Assembly (NCBI GenBank): GCA_009760855.2
Contig: WPIO01000057.1
Location: forward strand, 2,165,001-2,229,000
Direction of reading: 5' to 3'
Origin: Cristatella mucedo
Taxonomy: Eukaryota > Bryozoa > Phylactolaemata > Cristatellidae
Length of the DNA: 64,000 bases
The position numbers and the translations under genes are program-made. This document shows, piece by piece, positions 58,587-64,000 of this stretch (the first letter of the stretch is position 1; every line of letters starts with the position of its first letter). The notes under the pieces were generated by a model. It made no database searches. It had not been told where the DNA came from and was given only the letters and a program-made list of their open reading frames with translations.

Positions 58587-59400
58587 AATGTAATGTATCT
58601 CCGTCTGTAACTCCACGAAACCACAAAGACTAATAATAACAATAATGGTAATAGTATTACACTTGATAAAGCGCCAAAAGAGAACTCAATCTATTTCTAG
58701 GCGCTTTACATTTGCTGCAAAGGAAACATGATAAAATGGTGAGTGATATCATGCTTGATAAAGAACAAGAATATCATGGTTAGGGGTGACATTCGCAGGG
58801 TCAGCATGCAATTTAGGTGGTATGCAGGAGAGTTTTGTATAGCGTACTTACAGCATAAATGGCTTTCGCTACAAATTCGGTAGCCAAAAGAATTCGTCTC
58901 AACAAAAAGAAAGTGGGAAGCATAGTAGAATCAGGAGAGCAGTTGAGGTAGTGAGTAGCTTGGAAGTAGCAGCTCAGGACCACTGGAAAGGATGAGTTAT
59001 AGTCGGCAGCAGGAGAACAGTTATCGTTGCGTAATAATTCTGGAAGCGAGTTCCACAGTCTAGGACCTGGAGAGCAAAAGCTTCTGTCGCCATCGGTCTT
59101 TAAGCGGAAGAATGGAACAGCTAATTTATCGTTCATGCAGGACCTGAGGGCGTGAAGAGGCTGAAACTGGTGCAGCAGTTCAGCTAGGTACGAAGGAGCC
59201 AAGCCGTGGTGGGCCTTGTGGGTCAGCATAAGAACTTTGCTCTGTATTCGTTGATCAACCTGCATATATCCTAGCTATTTTAGAAAAGGAGACACGTGCT
59301 CAAACCTGTAGGACTTGTAAACTAGCCTTGCAGCCATATTCGTAGCCACTTGTAGCGGCCCAGTGGCTTTCCATGCATCCTTCCTGCTCAGCCACTGGAG
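58587..59400 (-). mobile_element. LINE B 3' region interrupted by LINE A
   Basis: Minus-strand LINE B tail at 58587-58636 (AATGTAATGTATCTCCGTC), then a LINE A insertion, then LINE B again from about 58831 with a readable C-terminal frame (VGDRSF-like sequence at about 59080-59105). Confidence 0.7.
58637..58830 (-). mobile_element. LINE A tail inserted in LINE B
   Basis: AATAATAACAATAATGG, hairpin (AAGCGCCAAAAGAGAACTCA), then 3' UTR ending at about GGTCAGCATGCAATTT; LINE B sequence on both sides. Confidence 0.75.
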
Positions 59401-59531
59401 ATATTATGCTCGAGAGTTTTCACTAGGCATTACTCTGTCATCAATCATCATCATCATCATACTCACAAAAGGCAGGATTTTCACTACGAAGTGAGATTTA
59501 GCATCTTAACTCGAGCACACGACTTTTACAG

Positions 59532-59724
59532 GACCATGAACTTCAGGAAAGAGCTAGACCCTTCGACCATATTGGGAGACGGTGAAGAAACACCGAAAGG
59601 CGAAGATGGCGATGGATTCGGGAAACTTAAAACTGCTGCTATGAATAAAGTGAATATTTGGAATACACTTGATGATTTTGAACAGCAAATGGTCATCTCC
59701 GAATCTTTAACGGTGATTACGCAG
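59532..59724 (+). CDS. Unidentified candidate exon A
   Basis: Open stretch after a TTTTACAG acceptor and before a CAG|GTACTG donor. It encodes MNFRKELDPSTILGDGEE, a short acidic/glycine stretch, then a helical-looking part (WNTLDDFEQQMVISESLTV). The ATG at 59536 has a good context (ACCATGA), so this could be a first coding exon instead. I do not recognise the family. It is listed because the composition is protein-like and it joins exon B in phase 0 without a stop. Confidence 0.33.
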
Positions 59725-61162
59725 GTACTGAATAACTTTAATTTTATCAAATTATTCGCTTTCGTGTGTGCTCTAGTCACGCGTTCTGTTGACTCAGACA
59801 TCAACAGCTTGAAGAGCTTATAGCCCCGATTTTATTCTTGTGTGCTCTTTCATGCTGGTCTAAGCATAGATTTTGGTGCCTTTTGCATGCTTGTCTGTAT
59901 AATAAAGCGTTTTTTTATGAAGCTGCTGCAATTGTTCTTTGGAAGCGACGTTTGAATCACTTTGGTAACGAAACAGTTCTGTGATCGCTTTAAGCAAACG
60001 GTGAAACATTATTGGGTCACTTTACAAACGAATTAACATTGTTCATTATTATTCTGCGTGCGAAATGATAATAATTCTGGCACATGCTACATACCGATCT
60101 TGATTAGCGTGATGTAAGGTCGAAGCTTTCTTTCTGAAATGCTTTTGCCAATACTGTCCACAGGCAGTCTTCTTCCAACACTATCGTATTGAAAAAAAGA
60201 CTATTTGGATAATCTGAAGCTTTTAGTGACGACTCGCATCTGACGGCCATCCGCACGTACGACGAAAAAATATCTGTTTGGCATCTGAAATATCTCCTTA
60301 AATAGGTTATAGGCCCTATGGTAAACAAGGACTCAATAGCCTCATCATCATGATTAATTCATCATGCCAATGACATCTGCCCCTAATCTGGGCGTGCTAT
60401 TACAGAATGAATTATTATTGGTTGAGCACGTTCCCTCCATTGTCAAGTCTGCCTTACTTTTAGCTACGGAACATCGCAAAATCAGGTCCTCCTTAGACAA
60501 AAGTTAGACTGACAAGGTGCTGAGCAGAAGTCATTTTGAAGCTTATTTCCCAGTATACAATGAAAAACGGCCGACTGAACCTCATAAATGTGCAATGGCT
60601 TACTGCTTTCCAATTTGGTATCTGCATCCCTCGAAGTGATGACTGTCATGCCACTCAAAATGAGATCAAAAGAAAAAAATACAAAACGAAGAGTAGGACA
60701 GCTCAAAAATCTGTTGCCTAGATTTACTTCTAATGCTGGATTTTGTCCTTCTACGTGATTTTGTTTCATTCTGCTTAAGCTGGATGTCGCTGTGCTCGCT
60801 GATAAAGCTAATCAGTTGTCGTGCATAATTTCCACATAGCGTGTTTCGTCTAGAAAGAGCCTACATTCTTTTTGGGAGAGATATAAATACATCTTTGTCC
60901 TGGCTATAATTTGCTAATTTGGTAATGCTATATGCAAGAATATGACCATATGCATGATCAAATGCATGCGACCTATTAACACCATTGGATTTCTAGACCT
61001 TTAATCGAGAAAAGTTTTGAAGAGTGAGCTACGAGCTTTTTGAGAACATTTCCCTGGTTGATAATGACATAACATTTAAACCTCACATTATGGTAGCAGC
61101 GCATGGTGAAATTGAAAAAATATCTCTCAAATGAAGACTAGCTTATCTACTTTATTTTTCAG
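59725..61162. other. Presumed intron between candidate exons A and B
   Basis: Holds the very old RT-like fragment at 60360-60800. AATAAAG at about 59900 could instead be a poly(A) signal after exon A. Confidence 0.3.
60360..60800 (+). mobile_element. Possible LINE RT fragment, very old
   Basis: Reads PNLGVLLQNE, then HVPSIVKSA and KIRSSLDKS, resembling the 'ARNLGVVFDS..F..HI..IVKSA..HLRNIAKIR' block of L2/CR1-like RTs. Weak. Confidence 0.35.
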
Positions 61163-61387
61163 ATGATGAAAGAGCTAAAGGAGAAGTTTCTATCAGGCGA
61201 TGACCAGTTCATGAAAGTCGCAAAGTCGTGCTTTGAATTGGATTTAATTGAACGTTACAATTGCGAGTCAGTTGGAGGGAATTACGAAGGCTACACATCT
61301 CTATACTTACTTAGCTGGAAAACGACGTCGATGCCGAAGTTGAGAACTATAGGAAACTGGTGCTTTGACAGATCAAGGCGACCAATC
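61163..61387 (+). CDS. Unidentified candidate exon B
   Basis: Strong acceptor (TTTATTTTTCAG) followed by MMKELKEKFLSGDDQFMKVA and KSCFELDLIERYNCES; the donor ATC|GTAAGC is at 61387. Phase 0 on both sides, compatible with exon A 1.4 kb upstream. The last 25 or so codons are doubtful, because LINE B similarity begins at or just before 61390 and the frame there may be repeat-derived. An alternative short 3' exon beginning LENDVDAEVENYRK (from about 61315, after TTACTTAG) also ends in a stop. Function unknown. Confidence 0.3.
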
Positions 61388-61389
61388 GT

Positions 61390-61790
61390 AAGCCTTTTAC
61401 TTTAGCTCTTACCCACAGGGTTCGCCATGGCTCGAGAATTTCGTGCCTAGCTAAATGCTGTACCAGTTTTAACCTCATCGTGCCCTCAGGTCCTGCGTGG
61501 ATAGTAAACTAACTCCTCCATTCCTATGCTTAAAGACAGTGAGCAACAGAAGCTTTTGATTTTCAGATCTTAGGCTTTGGAAATAACACCCACAATTCTT
61601 ATGCAGCTAAATCTACTCTCCTGGTGCCGACTTTGGCACATCCTTTCCGGCCGTCTTGAGTTGCTACTTCAATTGCTACTCATTTCTTTGCCTGCGTTCC
61701 TCACCCAGTTATGCTTTTTACATGCCTCTTCATTGTGTCAGTGAAAAGAGTGTTGGCTTCCGATAACGCATCGAAAGGAAGCTGTAATAA
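61390..61790 (+). mobile_element. LINE B C-terminal fragment, degraded
   Basis: Reads LALTHRVRHG, then CATGGCTCGAGAATTTCG and CATCCTTTCCGGCCGTCTTG, homologous to the LINE B THKARHG region and 3' UTR. It begins almost exactly at the donor proposed for candidate exon B. Confidence 0.6.
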
Positions 61791-62869
61791 TATGATAACA
61801 CATTTGCATATCGCTCTCATTGAACTTAATTTTTTCTAGGCACTGATTTGCACTAGGCACACGATACTCGATACAGGTTTTACTAACCGATGCTTCAGAG
61901 TTTCTAATTATGAATTTGTCCAGACCGAACTAAGGAAGACGGTCGTTTGCTTTAGCATGCTTGTCTAAGAATATCAATGAGCATATCATGTGAAATTATT
62001 TATTGATTTATCTTATCTCCTGTATAGACTTGTGCAGCTCCTCCTGAATATAGATCTAGTTTTTTTCTGGCTCAATGCAAGCCAGTCTCTTATCATGATT
62101 AGGTTCGCTGTCATTATGATCTGCAAGTCATCGGGGCCCTAAGAATTTTACAAGCTCACCAAGCTTAAAGCCATTTAAAGGACAGCTAGGAGAAAGTCGG
62201 AGCGTGGTATGAAACTGAGTATGTAGGACCCGAACACCTCGAGTTTTCCGTGGATCGAAAACAGTTAATGAAGAGGAACTCGAGTACAAGACAATTAAGA
62301 CCTTCTTGCGACTGGAGTAGTCTCTTACTATGGAATAAAGGCATTTTGTATGTCTTCTAATTCCCAGCTCATTTGCATCGAAATTGCATCAAATCGCCTT
62401 TACAGAGTTCTCTATCAAATCACGAGCAAATGAATCGTAACAATGGTTTATCAGACGTATGATAAATGTAAAGTGATCACTCATCATGAACCAAACCAGG
62501 AAGTCCAAGAAGGGAGTAAAAAATACAAGTGAGGTGGCATAGAAAAGGGTATACTCTAAGATCTACATGGATGATAAGGCATTGGGTTAGAGTTCTGCGG
62601 AAGACCATTCTTTGTTGCCCTTCACATGCTTGGCTGGGAGCTGTGAAGTTCCTTTTGCCGCTACATTAAGTAGGGCTGGATGAATCAGCTGACCTCTACT
62701 TTTCTCTTTACTTTAAAATCAATAAGTTGTGTAAAAGCAATAAGTAACTACATTCAATTCGCTTCTCCTCGCACTTGAGACCAGCCTAAAGTGGCTGAAT
62801 TAGCGGACCAGCACAAGTCAACCGTCTTTGTAATACCCTCAGGTATTTCGGTATTTTTATATATTATTA
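61791..62869. other. No gene seen
   Basis: AT-rich, no recognisable element. Confidence 0.45.
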
Positions 62870-63345
62870 AGACACACTAAATGCTTTAAAACAGGTGTAT
62901 TTTAAGCTTCTTTTAAAAAATGTCATCATCTCAAAGGACGTTGTGCGGGAAGTGAGTTCCAGGCTTTGGGAGCATATGAACTGAAGGCATTGCTCCCAAA
63001 GATTTTAATGTTCTTACGTGCTATAGGTAAACGATTAGATTCCGAAAAGCAGATGTTATGATATTTATCCTGGTGGGGGAGTAGATCTGATAGATAGGCT
63101 GGAGCAAAAGAATGAAGGAACCTAAAAGTGAACGACAGAATCTTGAAATTGATACGCTGCTTGATTGGGAGCCGATGCAGGTCGGCGAGAAGTGGTGTGA
63201 TGTGGCAATTGTGAAGCTCATGGCAGACAAGCCTAGCTGCAGTTTTGCACTTGCTGTAAGAGCCTGGGTGCACAGGCGGTTAGACCAGCAAGCAGTGAGT
63301 TACAGAAGTCAAGACGGGATGTCACAAATTTATTGATAAGTTTTA
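62870..63345 (-). mobile_element. LINE A coding fragment
   Basis: Minus strand encodes LLADLHRLPIKQRINFKIL, FAPAYLSDLLPHQDKY and SSYAPKAWNSLPA. The 3' UTR and hairpin are absent. Confidence 0.7.
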
Positions 63346-64000
63346 TTAGCAATAATTGAAATTGGTTGGTCACTGTAAGACTAAAAAAGTGAGCATACTG
63401 CTGAGCTTAAGCTTAAATCTTTTAAATATGGTTGAATCTTCAATGGTCGATAAAATCCTATTTACTTGACTACAAAGCCCTTGCCTTTGTGGAGAAAGTT
63501 CTTGCAAGATCTACAGCCAATGCGCACGAGGCTTCGCTGGTGTGATTGCACAGCGGAAATGCTGTAAACCCGAGGGCATGCTTGCATCAAGATATTTTCG
63601 AAGAGCGCTTAACCTTGATCTTGGCTGACAAGTAAAGTTGAATGGGAAGAGTTTTCGTCCCACCTGCTGCAATAGCAAGCCAACCTGACTGGTTGATCTG
63701 TGGCTTTCCGAATGACAGGGCACCAGTGCAAAGTTTTCATTACATTCACATATAAGTGTCACTTCACATATAAGTGTTCACATATAAGGTCAAGCGTTTG
63801 ATGCAATTTCCCTACAAAAACGCTTCTATCTGACGTGCAGTTTTGCATTCCGACCTTGGACGGGTCTCACCTGCAAGCCAGAGCCAATCACATTTACACA
63901 AGGATTTACACTAGTTTCACCATGCCACGGCACCAGATAATCTAAATCACACGCTGTTTCTTTTTAGTGGAGACTTTCTGTCTGAGCGATAGTAAATAAC
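63346..64000. other. No gene seen
   Basis: Possibly more LINE A 5' sequence, but no clear similarity; a short direct repeat of 'TTCACATATAAGTG' at about 63746-63790. Confidence 0.4.

Overview
This is a repeat-rich window from an animal (metazoan) nuclear genome. It has spliced genes with canonical GT-AG introns and no operons. Decayed non-LTR retrotransposons, tRNA-derived SINEs and microsatellites make up most of the readable content. The protein-level resemblances are to animal proteins and look invertebrate-like, but the phylum cannot be fixed from this sequence.

Two host genes can be reconstructed with matching splice phases. (1) On the + strand, 4575-11626, lies a five-exon gene for the delta subunit of the translocon-associated protein complex (TRAP-delta, SSR4): 175 aa with a signal peptide, a luminal cysteine pair and one C-terminal membrane segment. 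Its start sits in a GC- and CpG-rich block. (2) On the - strand, 39694-23828, lies a seven-exon gene for a BTB-BACK-Kelch (kelch-like) protein of 653 aa, a family of substrate adaptors for Cullin-3 ubiquitin ligases. A third, weaker candidate is a pair of phase-compatible exons at 59532-59724 and 61163-61387 (+) of unknown function.

The rest is mobile DNA. LINE family A (L2/CR1-like) has an (ATT)n tail and a short 3' hairpin. LINE family B has an (ATTAC)n tail. SINE-A and SINE-B are tRNA-headed. SINE-B ends in the same hairpin as LINE A, which suggests that it borrows the LINE A machinery. Covarying bases in this hairpin across copies are the best RNA-level signal here. A hAT DNA transposon of about 0.92 kb (46358-47276) lies inside a LINE B copy; its ends and subterminal sequence match, from memory, the SPIN/URR1 family, known for horizontal transfer between vertebrates and some invertebrates. 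Two solo-LTR-like copies of about 735 bp, a two-copy dispersed repeat (C) and several long microsatellites and poly-G tracts complete the picture.

Layout: 1-4400 decayed LINE/SINE; 4575-11626 SSR4 with repeats in its introns; 11.6-23.8 kb LINE, SINE and LTR copies plus repeat C; 23.8-39.7 kb the kelch-like gene; 40-59.4 kb dense nested LINE A/B, hAT, LTR and microsatellites; 59.5-61.4 kb unknown exons; 61.4-64 kb LINE remnants.
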